From: Azonexus sp.
Lineage (GTDB): Bacteria; Pseudomonadota; Gammaproteobacteria; Burkholderiales; Rhodocyclaceae
NCBI GenBank assembly: GCA_030696345.1
Contig: JAUYSK010000022.1
Span: forward strand, 62,001-126,000
Direction of reading: 5' to 3'
DNA: 64,000 nucleotides
In this document: positions 18,434 to 28,253 of the stretch, in pieces
How positions within the stretch are numbered: position 1 is the first letter of the stretch
Layout: the number at the start of each line of letters is the position of its first letter
Notes under the pieces: generated by a model
Database searches by the model: none
What the model was told of the DNA's origin: nothing
What the model saw: only the letters and a program-made list of their open reading frames with translations
Made by a program: the position numbers and the translations under genes

Positions 18434-20365
18434 ATGTCTCGACCCTTAAATAGATTGGGTAGTGTAGGGCTGGCATTGCTCGCTACGCTGACCACCATTT
18501 TAATTTATTGGCCAGGACTTCACGGTGGTTTTTTCTTTGATGACTATCCGAACATTATCGATAATAAGGGGGTGTTGCTCAAGGATGTTTCCTTTTCCTC
18601 TCTACAGGCTACCGCACTAAGTGGAATTTCCGGAATATTCAGTCGGCCAGTGAGCCAATTGAGCTTTGCCGTAAACTATTATTTCAGTGGGTTTGACCCG
18701 TTTGTCTTTAAGTTGACGAACCTTGTCATTCACTGTCTGAACGCTTTTCTGGTTTATTTTCTGGCCTTGCAATTGTTCAAGGGCCAGCAATCAGGGTTTC
18801 TTCGAGCAGATGTCAGGCTCTATGCCGCTGGCGTTGCCATCGTATGGATGATTCATCCGATACAGCTAACTTCGGTGCTGTATGTCGTTCAGCGGATGAC
18901 CAGCTTAGCTGCTTTGTTCATGCTACTTGCCCTCTTGCTTCACATCAGAGTCCGTTGTGATGACTCGGTCAATGCTCCTAAACTGGCTATCTTGTTTCTG
19001 GCTTGGGCGGTGTTCTGGCCATTGTCCATTTTGAGCAAAGAGATTGGGCTTTTGTTTCCAGGCTTCGTGATGGCATATGAACTGATCGTTCGGCGATCAA
19101 TCAGCGGGGGGCTAGATGCTGTTGGCAGGGGATTCAAATGGATTACGCTTATTTCGGCTTTGCTCGTTCCATTGTATTTGTTATCTCCTTTGAGCGACTG
19201 GATTTTTTCAGGCTACAACATTCGCGCGTTTTCGTTGGATGAAAGATTGATGAGTGAGGCCCGCATCTTCTGGGAATATTTGCGGTTGATATTTTTCCCC
19301 GCTATGGAGGCCTTTGGTTTGTATCACGATGACATGCCTCTGTCGACTGGATTGTTTAGCCCTTGGACAACGCTTCCAGCGATCTTTGGGCTATTGGGAA
19401 TCGTGTTGATTGGCTTTCTGGTGAGAAAGAAATTCCCACTGATTACCTTCGGCATCGCCTGGTTTTTTATTGGGCATGCTTTGGAGTCAACGTTCATTCC
19501 TCTTGAGCTAATGCACGAGCATCGAAATTATTTGCCGCTCTTTGGAGTTTGTGTAGTGCTGATTGTGGGTATTGGCTGCTTAATCAATCGTCCAGGGGTC
19601 AAAAGAACCATTGGTATCGCTTTGTTTGCGGCTTTTTTGATTTATTGCATGCTGATAACTGCCTTACGGTGCGAAATGTTCCGAAATGACCAGATTCGAA
19701 CCCAGGTTGAGGCACAGCATCACCCGAATTCCGCAAGGGCAAATTACGAGGCCGGAAGAGCTTTGGTAAATGCATTCGATCAGGATCGATCAAATATGAT
19801 GGCTTTTACGCTGGCTCGAAAACACTTCGAGCGATCTAATGAGTTTGACACAAGCTACAAGATGGGGTTTTTGGGATTGCTGACTCTCGAGTGCGCTGCT
19901 TTAGACAAAGTTGATCCGGCTATCATCGATTCGTTTGCGCGTCGGCTGAATGAAACGCCATTTTCCCCAGAAGATAGGAATTTGATGAGCGCCGTTAGCG
20001 CTATGTCTGTTGCAGGCACGCTTTGTTTAACCCGAAATGACTTGGAAAAGCTATTTTTTGCCGCTCTGCAGAATCCGAAAACATCGCCCGATGCCAAGGT
20101 TAGACTGCATGTCTGGCTGGCTGATTACCTTTGGCTGTATTCGAAGGATCTCCCTGCTGCGAAGAGTTCAATACGGCAGGCTTTGACATTACAGCCAACG
20201 GATACGAGCAATCGTTTCAAATGGGCACAGCTGGTTTATATCTCAGGGGAAAAGGGTGTAGCGAAAAAGTTACTGAACGACCTACAAGGACAGCCTCTTT
20301 CTTCTGAAGAGAAAAAGACATTCGATGAGTTGCTCAATAGTTTCGACACTCCCGGCAATAAATAA
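18434..20365 (+). CDS. TMTC-like GT-C glycosyltransferase with C-terminal TPRs
   Basis: A 643-residue protein starting at ATG 18434. It has about ten membrane helices (residues 10-420) with the first periplasmic loop containing FFFDDYPNI, the acidic pair expected at the GT-C active site. A C-terminal soluble part (about 440-640) has loose TPR repeats. This layout matches the TMTC/DUF1736-like family, which in eukaryotes O-mannosylates proteins using a polyprenyl-linked donor. Its position directly behind pilA, where many bacteria keep a pilin glycosyltransferase (TfpO, TfpW, PglL), suggests that it glycosylates pilin. That role is inference. It converges with the large OGT gene. Confidence 0.78.
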   Translation: MSRPLNRLGSVGLALLATLTTILIYWPGLHGGFFFDDYPNIIDNKGVLLKDVSFSSLQATALSGISGIFSRPVSQLSFAVNYYFSGFDPFVFKLTNLVIHCLNAFLVYFLALQLFKGQQSGFLRADVRLYAAGVAIVWMIHPIQLTSVLYVVQRMTSLAALFMLLALLLHIRVRCDDSVNAPKLAILFLAWAVFWPLSILSKEIGLLFPGFVMAYELIVRRSISGGLDAVGRGFKWITLISALLVPLYLLSPLSDWIFSGYNIRAFSLDERLMSEARIFWEYLRLIFFPAMEAFGLYHDDMPLSTGLFSPWTTLPAIFGLLGIVLIGFLVRKKFPLITFGIAWFFIGHALESTFIPLELMHEHRNYLPLFGVCVVLIVGIGCLINRPGVKRTIGIALFAAFLIYCMLITALRCEMFRNDQIRTQVEAQHHPNSARANYEAGRALVNAFDQDRSNMMAFTLARKHFERSNEFDTSYKMGFLGLLTLECAALDKVDPAIIDSFARRLNETPFSPEDRNLMSAVSAMSVAGTLCLTRNDLEKLFFAALQNPKTSPDAKVRLHVWLADYLWLYSKDLPAAKSSIRQALTLQPTDTSNRFKWAQLVYISGEKGVAKKLLNDLQGQPLSSEEKKTFDELLNSFDTPGNK

Positions 20366-20399
20366 ATGATCAGAGAGCAACCATTGTTTCAGAGGGCGC

Positions 20400-23300
20400 T
20401 CACTTTTTTGCAATCATGTTCAGACTGATTGACGTATCGTAGGGGCGGTAGTCGCTGGTGTCATTGAACAGGCCAAGTGTTGCAACTCGCCGGGCGCTCG
20501 AAAAGCCTGCTTGTTTGAAGAAACCCATCATGAATTCTTCGGTCAAGCCGATGAAATGGAAATCGAAATCGTCGACTTGCCCCCCAAAGATCATCCGCAT
20601 TACATGAAAGCGTTGCGAGCCCTCCAGCTTCGGATTCAAGAACAATTTGCACAGCGTCTCAAGATCTGGAACTGAGAAATAGAATTCACCGCCATTACAA
20701 AGAATTCTGTGGATGCCTTTTAGCGTATCCAGAAAATCCTTTTGTGAAACGTGTTCCATGACGTGTGAAGCATAGATTTTTTCGCAACTGGCATCGTCAA
20801 AGGCGCTTAGATCGCGAACATCTCCGAGATAGTCCACTCCCTCAAATTTCATGGCGTTCAATATCTTCCAGCCGGCTTTCTTTTCTTTTCCGCCAATGTG
20901 GAGTTTCATCAAGTTCTTTGCTACGAACTTGGCATTGTTGGCGATAGGGGCAACAGTAGGGAAAACAGGCGTAGTTGATTGAATGTTATAAATGTTCTGC
21001 CATGGCGGTGATCTATGAGAAAAAGTCCACGAAGAGCCTGCATTGATGCTTTTGCGATTGCTACACCATTGATTCCACATGCCTCGAAGCGCATCCTCGA
21101 AATTCTTCGTAAAATGAAATGAATCAAAAATTGGTGACTTCGAAACTCGATCTCGCAGAGCACTTCGTGTTTGTGACAACTTTTGCAGGTCAGCTGCATG
21201 TTTCTTGGCTAGAGAAACATAGTCATTCGCATTGTGTGCTATCCAGTCAGGAAGGCCCGCATTCATCATCAGGCCGACACCCTGGCGAGAAAGGAAGCTG
21301 TTGCTGGCTAGTGTTAGAACTGGGACACCCATCCACAGTGATTCGACGCTTGTGGTAATGCCAGGGTACGGGAAGGGGTCAAGCGCGATATCGACTTGTT
21401 GGTAGGGCACTAAATATTCCCCTCGTTCAACTAGCCCCATCAATATAAGTCGTTCACTTGCAATGCCATGAACAGCAAAGCGATCCTTGACTTTCTGCTG
21501 CACGGAGGCCTGAACGAACTGTTTCGCTTTGAGGAAAAGTCTACTCTCCGGGACCTCTTTGAGGATACGTGCCCAAAGGGCAACTACGTCATCACCAATT
21601 TTGGTGAGGTTGTTGAAACAGCCAAAGGTTATATAGCCATTGTTGAGTACGGGAAGTGCACTGACTGCCGTGTCGCTTTGTGGCGGAGTAAAGCAAAGGT
21701 ATGACTCTGGCAGCCGCCATATTTTTTCTGTGAAATTGCTTTCCTCGCTTTCCGGCAATGTCCAGGCATCCGCTATCAGGTAGTCTATGGCGCTGACCCC
21801 TGTTGTCGCCAGGTAACCTAGCCATGTGACCTGAATTGGGGCCGGCTTCCAGGCAAATAGGCTTAGGCGGTTATGCGCCGTGTGACCAGAGAGATCAATC
21901 AGAATATCAATCTTGTCTTCCCGGATTTTATTGGCGAGTACCTCATCAGAGACATGGGCGGCGGCATACCAGCCGTGACAGCAAGCCTTTAGTCGCTGAC
22001 TCATTCTGTCAGAACAGTTGAAGGTTGTGTAGGCGTAAAACTCAAGATGCTTAGTTACTGACGAGGTAAACGAGTGCAAAATGCCTTCCAGGAAGTGGCC
22101 AACCGGATGGTCGCGGAGGTCTCCGGAGACTAATCCAATGCGCAAGCAGCGATCTGGGTTTGGATCGTTTGGCCAATTAGTGAATGCCTTCGCTTTGCCT
22201 GCGACAATCTCTCCGTACCTTTTGGCCTCGGCTAGCAACTCCTGGGGTGTTTTATTTGCTATCGAATTCTCGATAAACACCAAGTTGCTTTTAGCCGCAA
22301 CGAGGTCTGGCATAAGCGCCAAGGCGCGCCGGATATTTGTTAATGCCTCAATTGGATATCCAACATGGAGGAGGGTGGCGCCCAGATTGTTGTGAGCGGC
22401 TGCGAAGTCCGGTTGTATTTCAATGGCTTGACGGTAGCATTCTATGGCGCCGTCAAACTGAGCTAGCGCGAGCTTTACGTTTCCTAAATTACTGTGGGCA
22501 ATAGCATGGTCTGGTTTGATTTCAAGCGCACGCTCATAGCTTGAAATTGCATTGTCAGGCTGCCCAAGGTCGTTGAAAATATCTCCCAGATTGATGTGCT
22601 TTTCCGGATTGTCTTGATCATTTTTGATGGCAAGTCGCAGACTGCTCACAGCATCGTCCAGATTCCCCTGTTCCTTTTGTGCCATGCCTAAAGAGAAGTG
22701 CGCGTCACTGTTAGCCGGGTTGAGCATTAATGCAGTACGAAAGCAGGTTACTGCAGCCTCTGTTTGGTTTAGCCCTTTCAGCGTTTGGCCAAGCTTGACT
22801 TGGATATCATCAAGCGCTGAATTAAGCGATAGGGCTTTGCGATAACTTGCCGCCGAATTCTCGAGTTGGCCAAATTTATTTTGGATGTTTCCTAAATTGC
22901 CATGGACCTCGGCATAATCAGGAGCAATCGCCAGCGCCTCACAATAGGAGCTTGCAGCTTCCTCGAGCATTCCTAGATCTTCCAATACGCAGCCTAGGGC
23001 TACATAAGCATCTACAAAATCTGTTTTAAGCTGAACGGCCTTTTCGTAATCTGCTCTTGCTTCCTGATAGCGCTGCTGGCGCAAATGGGCATGGCCCAGG
23101 TTGTAGTACGCGGCTGCATAATCTGGTTCCAGTTCCAGCGCCGTGGTGTAGGCTACAAGAGCACCTTCGACGTCATCTGTTGCCAGCAGAACATTTCCTC
23201 GATTCATGTGGGCGCGTGCTAAATCAGGGGCGGTTCGAATAGCTGCCTCGTAGCACTGGATGGCTAGTTGGAACTGACCACTCTCCTCAATCGCGTTGCC

Positions 23301-23405
23301 CTCATTAATCAGGCGTTGCGCAACAGCGATGGGATCCTCAATTTTCGTCGTGACCTTCGTGGTGCGATGATCCTCAGGAGATCGAAACCGATCAAACAAA
23401 CCCAT
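20400..23405 (-). CDS. TPR - O-GlcNAc transferase-like (GT41) - methyltransferase fusion
   Basis: A 1001-residue cytoplasmic protein in three parts. Residues 28-375 are about ten tandem TPR units (for example AAAYYNLGHAHLRQQRYQEA). Residues 395-800 match the SPINDLY/OGT family 41 transferase: GDLRDHPVGHFLEG, DLSGHTAHNRL, FGCFNNLTKI, DPFPYPGITTSVESLWMGVPV. Residues 835-1001 look like a SAM-dependent methyltransferase of the Methyltransf_11 type (SCEKIYASHVMEHV, GGEFYFSVPDLE). No signal peptide or membrane helix. It could add a sugar to protein Ser/Thr and methylate a sugar or neighbouring substrate. The fusion is unusual. It converges on the TMTC-like gene and diverges from a small hypothetical gene. 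Confidence 0.88.
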   Translation of the reverse strand: MGLFDRFRSPEDHRTTKVTTKIEDPIAVAQRLINEGNAIEESGQFQLAIQCYEAAIRTAPDLARAHMNRGNVLLATDDVEGALVAYTTALELEPDYAAAYYNLGHAHLRQQRYQEARADYEKAVQLKTDFVDAYVALGCVLEDLGMLEEAASSYCEALAIAPDYAEVHGNLGNIQNKFGQLENSAASYRKALSLNSALDDIQVKLGQTLKGLNQTEAAVTCFRTALMLNPANSDAHFSLGMAQKEQGNLDDAVSSLRLAIKNDQDNPEKHINLGDIFNDLGQPDNAISSYERALEIKPDHAIAHSNLGNVKLALAQFDGAIECYRQAIEIQPDFAAAHNNLGATLLHVGYPIEALTNIRRALALMPDLVAAKSNLVFIENSIANKTPQELLAEAKRYGEIVAGKAKAFTNWPNDPNPDRCLRIGLVSGDLRDHPVGHFLEGILHSFTSSVTKHLEFYAYTTFNCSDRMSQRLKACCHGWYAAAHVSDEVLANKIREDKIDILIDLSGHTAHNRLSLFAWKPAPIQVTWLGYLATTGVSAIDYLIADAWTLPESEESNFTEKIWRLPESYLCFTPPQSDTAVSALPVLNNGYITFGCFNNLTKIGDDVVALWARILKEVPESRLFLKAKQFVQASVQQKVKDRFAVHGIASERLILMGLVERGEYLVPYQQVDIALDPFPYPGITTSVESLWMGVPVLTLASNSFLSRQGVGLMMNAGLPDWIAHNANDYVSLAKKHAADLQKLSQTRSALRDRVSKSPIFDSFHFTKNFEDALRGMWNQWCSNRKSINAGSSWTFSHRSPPWQNIYNIQSTTPVFPTVAPIANNAKFVAKNLMKLHIGGKEKKAGWKILNAMKFEGVDYLGDVRDLSAFDDASCEKIYASHVMEHVSQKDFLDTLKGIHRILCNGGEFYFSVPDLETLCKLFLNPKLEGSQRFHVMRMIFGGQVDDFDFHFIGLTEEFMMGFFKQAGFSSARRVATLGLFNDTSDYRPYDTSISLNMIAKK

Positions 23406-23511
23406 TCTGCGTTCCTCTCAATAGTTTGTTAGACTTCCTTGGGCACATAGATTGTGTCTCATGTTTTGCTAATTGTGCGGTTATCTCTACTCTTGAGATC
23501 TAAAAAATACT

Positions 23512-23814
23512 ATGGTAATTGCGTGGTTTAATGCCAGTGAGATTGTGTCTTTTGCTGAGGAAGTTGCTCGCGAGATTGAAATACTCTTCCCCGAGGATCA
23601 AAAGGGAGCTAAAACTCGACAGCCCGCCAAGATCCATAAGAAATTCGAAAGCCTTCTTTTGAAGGTTCGCTCTCAGGTCGCGAAATCACCGCTTAATATC
23701 TACAAGAAGGCTAAGTTTCTCAATACGGTCAAATGGAGGCTGCGCGATGCCGGCTACGAGCCTCAATTTATTAGCGATGTGGTCGCATTGCTTGCATCTT
23801 CCTTGAACAACTAA
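23512..23814 (+). CDS. Small hypothetical protein
   Basis: 100 residues, ATG at 23512, no membrane segment. Charged and mostly helical, with EEVAREIEILFPEDQ and KWRLRDAGYEP. I do not recognise the family. It lies between the divergent OGT gene (107 bases away) and the GT2 gene, with which it is nearly contiguous (17 bases), so it may belong to the glycan operon. Low-GC codon use like its neighbours. Confidence 0.6.
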   Translation: MVIAWFNASEIVSFAEEVAREIEILFPEDQKGAKTRQPAKIHKKFESLLLKVRSQVAKSPLNIYKKAKFLNTVKWRLRDAGYEPQFISDVVALLASSLNN

Positions 23815-23831
23815 TTCATTTATTGTTGAAC

Positions 23832-24704
23832 ATGACCTCTAGCACTTCACTGTCGATTATTTTGCCGTCAAAAAATGAAGCGCGATCTCTAGCGGCTCTT
23901 CTGCCCGAGCTAAAGCAACGAATGCCGGACGCCGAAATCATCGTTGTGGACGATGGTTCAAGCGACGATACCGTTACCGTATGCGAAGGGCACGGTGTTC
24001 GTGTTTTATCACACCCCTACTGCATGGGTAATGGGGCGGCTGTGAAGGCAGGGGGACGTGCAGCGAGTGGAGATGTCCTGGTATTTATGGATGCAGATGG
24101 GCAGCACAGGCCAGAAGATATTCCCTTATTGCTCGAGAAGCTCGATCAAGGCTTTGAGATGGTTGTGGGGGCTCGGGGAAAGGGCTCGCAGGCGAGTGTT
24201 CACCGTAGCATTGGAAACAGAATCTATAACAAACTGGCGAGCTGGATGGTTGGACATAGAATTTTGGATCTGACATCTGGATTTCGAGCAGTTAGGGCGA
24301 GGAAGTTCAAGCAGTTCCTTTACCTCTTACCTAACGGATTTTCATATCCGACCACGATTACAATGAGTTTTTTCAGGGTTGGCTATGGTGTTGCCTATGT
24401 TCCAATTCATGCACCAAAGCGAATCGGAGAGAGTCACCTGCGTCTTGTAAGAGATGGGCTGCGGTTTTTGCTCATTATTTTCAAGATTGGCTCACTGTAT
24501 TCGCCACTGAAACTTTTTGCACCCGTTGCTTTATTTCACCTATTGGGCGGGCTTGGTTACTACGCCTACACTTTTGCCACCCAGCATCGACTGTCCAGCA
24601 TGACGGTTTTCTTGCTGAGTGCGGCGGTAACGATTTTCATGATTGGCCTTGTGTCAGAGCAAATCACTGCGTTGATGTACAAGGATTCAGCTGAGCGTGA
24701 GTAG
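23832..24704 (+). CDS. DPM1-like glycosyltransferase (GT2)
   Basis: A 290-residue protein, starting at ATG 23832 (TTG 23823 is an alternative). The GT-A domain shows LSIILPSKNEA, IIVVDDGSSDDT and VFMDADGQHRPED (DxD). Two C-terminal membrane helices (about 233-255 and 262-282). Such enzymes make polyprenyl-phosphate sugars, so this may supply the donor for the GT-C enzyme at 18434-20365. Co-directional with the GT4 gene downstream. Confidence 0.87.
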   Translation: MTSSTSLSIILPSKNEARSLAALLPELKQRMPDAEIIVVDDGSSDDTVTVCEGHGVRVLSHPYCMGNGAAVKAGGRAASGDVLVFMDADGQHRPEDIPLLLEKLDQGFEMVVGARGKGSQASVHRSIGNRIYNKLASWMVGHRILDLTSGFRAVRARKFKQFLYLLPNGFSYPTTITMSFFRVGYGVAYVPIHAPKRIGESHLRLVRDGLRFLLIIFKIGSLYSPLKLFAPVALFHLLGGLGYYAYTFATQHRLSSMTVFLLSAAVTIFMIGLVSEQITALMYKDSAERE

Positions 24705-24724
24705 CATGCTGGCGTGGTGGGCAA

Positions 24725-25957
24725 ATGTTTGAGTTAGGAAACTCGCCATTACCTCGACAACGACTACTTGTATTGGCATCAACGTATCCAAGATGGGACG
24801 GGGATCATGAACCTGGTTTCGTTCATGAACTGAGTCGGCGCCTTGTGGATACCTTCGATGTGCATGTTCTTTGCCCGCATGCGCCAAACGCAGCCAGTCA
24901 AGAGATTTTGGATGGTGTTTCAATTCATCGGTTTCATTATGCTCCACTGGCGCTCGAGACCTTGGTGCAGAACGGTGGAATCTTGGCCAATCTCAAGCGG
25001 AGTCCGTGGAAGTGGTGTCTGGTCCCATTCTATTTTATGGGTCTGATGATTTCGACTTGGCAATTCATCAGGCAACTGCGACCGCAATGTATCCACGTCC
25101 ACTGGATTATTCCGCAAGGCCTTGCACTCGTAATGCTTGGGGTTTTTGCGCGAAATTTGCCACCCTTTCTCCTGACATCGCATGGGGGCGATCTTTTTAG
25201 TTTGCGAGGGAGAGTTTTTGGTGCTGTAAAGCGCTGGGTGTTGAGAAAAGCCTTTATTGTGACGGTAGTTAGCCGTCCCATGGTTAGGGAAGCTGTTGCA
25301 CTCGGCGCAGAGGATGAGCGGATATATGTAGCGCCAATGGGTGTCGACTTCAACTGCCGCTTTTCATTGAATCAGCAAGTGCCGCGGGTCGCCGGACAAA
25401 TTCTCTTCGTCGGACGTCTGGTTGAGAAAAAGGGCGTTAAATATTTGATTCAGGCACTTCCCTCTATTCGCCAGCGTATGCCCAGCGCCCACTTGGTGAT
25501 TATTGGCAGCGGCCCTGAGTTGCCTGAATTGGTGGCTCTGGTTTCCCGACTGGGGTTGCAGGACTGGGTAGAGTTCCTTGGTGCTTTGTCCCAGGCAGCC
25601 CTGCCTGATTTCTATCGACAAGCATCCGTATTCGTTGCGCCTTTTGTGGATGCATCCTCTGGGGACAAGGAAGGATTGGGATTGGTGTCCATTGAGGCAA
25701 TTGCTTGTGGCTGTCCTGTCGTTGTGGGTGACGTGCCAGTCGTTGCCGATATTTTTCTGGATACCGAGACTGATATGAGGGCTATTCCCGGTAATCCGGA
25801 GAGCCTGGCTCAGAAGGTTGGCGATGTCTTGGCGTCACCAGAGGTTGCTTGTCGCAGGGCCCTGGAGGTGAGGCAGCGCTTGGCGGGGCAACTCAGTTGG
25901 GAGATTGTTAGCATGCGCTATTCGGCGCTGCTGAACAAAATGGCGGCAAGCTTATGA
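24725..25957 (+). CDS. Glycosyltransferase family 4
   Basis: 410 residues of GT-B fold. The N-terminal half contains STYPRWDGDHEPGFVHEL and TSHGGDLFSLRG; the C-terminal half has ILFVGRLVEKKGVKYLIQA and EGLGLVSIEAIACGCPVV, the E-x7-E nucleotide-sugar motif. Retaining transferase, cytoplasmic. It lies 20 bases after the GT2 gene, likely one operon. Sugar and acceptor unknown. Confidence 0.9.
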   Translation: MFELGNSPLPRQRLLVLASTYPRWDGDHEPGFVHELSRRLVDTFDVHVLCPHAPNAASQEILDGVSIHRFHYAPLALETLVQNGGILANLKRSPWKWCLVPFYFMGLMISTWQFIRQLRPQCIHVHWIIPQGLALVMLGVFARNLPPFLLTSHGGDLFSLRGRVFGAVKRWVLRKAFIVTVVSRPMVREAVALGAEDERIYVAPMGVDFNCRFSLNQQVPRVAGQILFVGRLVEKKGVKYLIQALPSIRQRMPSAHLVIIGSGPELPELVALVSRLGLQDWVEFLGALSQAALPDFYRQASVFVAPFVDASSGDKEGLGLVSIEAIACGCPVVVGDVPVVADIFLDTETDMRAIPGNPESLAQKVGDVLASPEVACRRALEVRQRLAGQLSWEIVSMRYSALLNKMAASL

Positions 25958-26001
25958 AGGGTTCATTCGCCACGCTAGCCTCTATCGTACGGCTTTGCAG
26001 C

Positions 26002-27963
26002 TTACGGTCTGATTCCTGTGGTCACTAAAGCGTGTTCAAATGCAGGAGCAAGAGACTTTACGAATGAGACTGTAAGATGCTGAGCGTCCCGAAAGACGAT
26101 GCCGCTCGGGATGCGCGCTCGACAGATTTTGTTTGGGCATACGGATTCGTTTAGATCTAACACGGCCACATTTGAATAGGGCTGGGCAGCATTTTGAAGT
26201 ATTTCCAAAATGCTCGGGTTTGTTGGCGCTGCAAGTTGAGTCACGCAACTACCGTGATGCGGCATCCAAGGGGGAATATTGACATCCATTGCAAGGCAGT
26301 CGGGTCCGTTGAATCCAAGATCCGGCGTAGGACTGAGAATAACGATAGAGCTGCTTACTGGGCTCAATCGTTCCAACACTGCGCGTGTTCCGGTGATCCA
26401 TCGTTCGCGACTGAAGTTATAATTTCGAGAACCCATGATCACGATATCCGGATGCAATTGCTCTATGTAATCCATGGCGCGCTGACGCCAGAGATCACAT
26501 ACATCGTAGTTGGCTTTGATCCGGTCGTAAAAGTAGCTAACCTGAGAGGCCGGACAGGCGGACTTGGTTAGCACGACTAGGCGCCAGTCCGGTTTGCGGA
26601 GGTAAATCTCCGAGATGGCGGGAAACCATTGGGCCAACACACTGTCACCAAACATGACAATGGTGTGGCGAGCATCGGTTGGTCCGCGTAGGCATGGTGT
26701 AATGTTGGAACTGTGGTGTCCAGTATCGCAATTCAGAGAGTGGATATCGGGGAGGTCAGACCTGGCATTCTGAATTATTGCCTGCTCCGGCTTTTTCAAG
26801 AGATGATTTGCCTCTTGTTCCCAAACGGTCATTAAAGTGAATCCAAGCGCCATTCCAAACCCTGAAAAAATAAAGACCTTGACCTTGCTGCGAATGGGAG
26901 TGCAATGAATGGGTTTCTCCACAACATAGTACGTCGCTGTTGCCAGAATTAGGCTCAGTGTTACCAAACCGAATCGGGTTATTGGGTCGCCTCCAAATAT
27001 TGCGATCCCCAAAACCAATACCGGCCAGTGCCAGAGGTAAAGGCTGTAAGAAATGTTGCCGACGAACTGCAACAGTCGCTGATGCAGCATTAGCCGAGAA
27101 ATGACGCTTTGAGGTTGTTTTTCAGGTGAGTCTAACAATACCAGGGCTGCGCCGAAACAAGGGAATAGCGCCCATAGTCCGGGGTAGCGCAGATTGTCGC
27201 TATATGAAACTGCGGCAAGCAGGATGGAAAGCCAGCCGACGGAATTCAGCACTGATCGTCCACGGTAGTACTCCAGCCATTTGTTTCGGCCGACTTCGCA
27301 GGCTTCCCTAAGAAAATATACCAATGCGCCGAGCGCAAATTCCCACGCCCGGCTGGGCATGAGATAAAAACCGTCCTCAACCCGATGGTGTGCAAAGTAG
27401 ATTGCGATGAGGAGCGACGTGACGGCAACCATGCTCATGCCGTTAGTCAGACGCCGAAAGTTCATCGGGGCTCCTTGCCAGCGCCAGATGCCATAGAAGA
27501 ACAGCATCAACCAAGGCCACACCAGATAAAATTGTTCCTCAACGGCAAGTGACCAAGTATGCAAGAAAAGGTTGCCAAGTACCTCGTTCGAGAAATAATT
27601 GATGGTGCGTGTGGAGAAGTAGAAATTGCTTAACCATAGCGAAGCAGCTTGCGCAGCAGTTGCATCGACAACTTGCCGATGGGGGCTCAGCGTGATCCAA
27701 GCGACGCTGCTTGTGCAAAGAATTACCATAAGCATGGCAGGCAGCAGGCGTTTAAGACGCCGTGCGTAGAATCGCCATGGGTCGAAAGAACAGGTGGACG
27801 CGATTTCCCGCAATATTATGCCGGATATCAGGTAGCCGGAGAGTACGAAAAATACGTCTACTCCTACATAGCCACCGGTGATCCAAGGGGTCTTTGCATG
27901 AGTGGCAACAACGAGCCCAACAGCTAGAGCGCGCAGACTCTGAATGTCGCCGCGATGAGTCAT
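26002..27963 (-). CDS. Acyltransferase family 3 with C-terminal SGNH domain (OafA-like)
   Basis: A 653-residue protein. Residues 1-375 form about ten membrane helices of the acyltransferase 3 family, starting IQSLRALAVGLVVATHA with VGVDVFFVLSGYLISG and SLAVEEQFYLVWP. Residues 410-650 are a periplasmic SGNH domain with the catalytic block VMFGDSVLAQW. Proteins of this layout O-acetylate O-antigen, capsule or other surface glycans. It converges with the GT4 gene at 24725-25957, and a stretch with IS remnants lies upstream. Confidence 0.92.
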   Translation of the reverse strand: MTHRGDIQSLRALAVGLVVATHAKTPWITGGYVGVDVFFVLSGYLISGIILREIASTCSFDPWRFYARRLKRLLPAMLMVILCTSSVAWITLSPHRQVVDATAAQAASLWLSNFYFSTRTINYFSNEVLGNLFLHTWSLAVEEQFYLVWPWLMLFFYGIWRWQGAPMNFRRLTNGMSMVAVTSLLIAIYFAHHRVEDGFYLMPSRAWEFALGALVYFLREACEVGRNKWLEYYRGRSVLNSVGWLSILLAAVSYSDNLRYPGLWALFPCFGAALVLLDSPEKQPQSVISRLMLHQRLLQFVGNISYSLYLWHWPVLVLGIAIFGGDPITRFGLVTLSLILATATYYVVEKPIHCTPIRSKVKVFIFSGFGMALGFTLMTVWEQEANHLLKKPEQAIIQNARSDLPDIHSLNCDTGHHSSNITPCLRGPTDARHTIVMFGDSVLAQWFPAISEIYLRKPDWRLVVLTKSACPASQVSYFYDRIKANYDVCDLWRQRAMDYIEQLHPDIVIMGSRNYNFSRERWITGTRAVLERLSPVSSSIVILSPTPDLGFNGPDCLAMDVNIPPWMPHHGSCVTQLAAPTNPSILEILQNAAQPYSNVAVLDLNESVCPNKICRARIPSGIVFRDAQHLTVSFVKSLAPAFEHALVTTGIRP

Positions 27964-28086
27964 GGTACCGGGAACGATTGGGCGAATATTGTTCTTCAGA
28001 TGTATTTACTCGATTTTAGGTCACCCTTGGCTGACTAATATCCGAGGGACTTAAACCGGGTGTGGTGTCTTTTATGGTGGGGCCGT

Positions 28087-28153
28087 CGTAACTCGGAAAT
28101 GCCCTCACGATTATGCTAACAAAGTTCCTCCGGAAGAGTATCAGAAGCTGTAA
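28087..28153 (+). pseudogene. Possible C-terminal remnant of an IS3-family transposase (OrfB)
   Basis: In two frames, joined by a frameshift near 28102, the sequence reads NSEMP then HDYANKVPPEEYQKL and a stop at 28151. The pattern RPHxxLxxxPPEEY is typical of the OrfB C-terminus of IS3-family elements. It lies in the 290-base gap between the acyltransferase and a GT4 gene; the rest of the gap shows no gene. Short, so tentative. Confidence 0.4.
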
Positions 28154-28253
28154 CCTAATAAGCTACGGTCCGTCGGGAAAGGAAAAAGTTTTTCATTGGT
28201 GTATTGATTTAAATAAATTATTTTCGTTTTAATGATTACTCGAAGGGGTTGCA

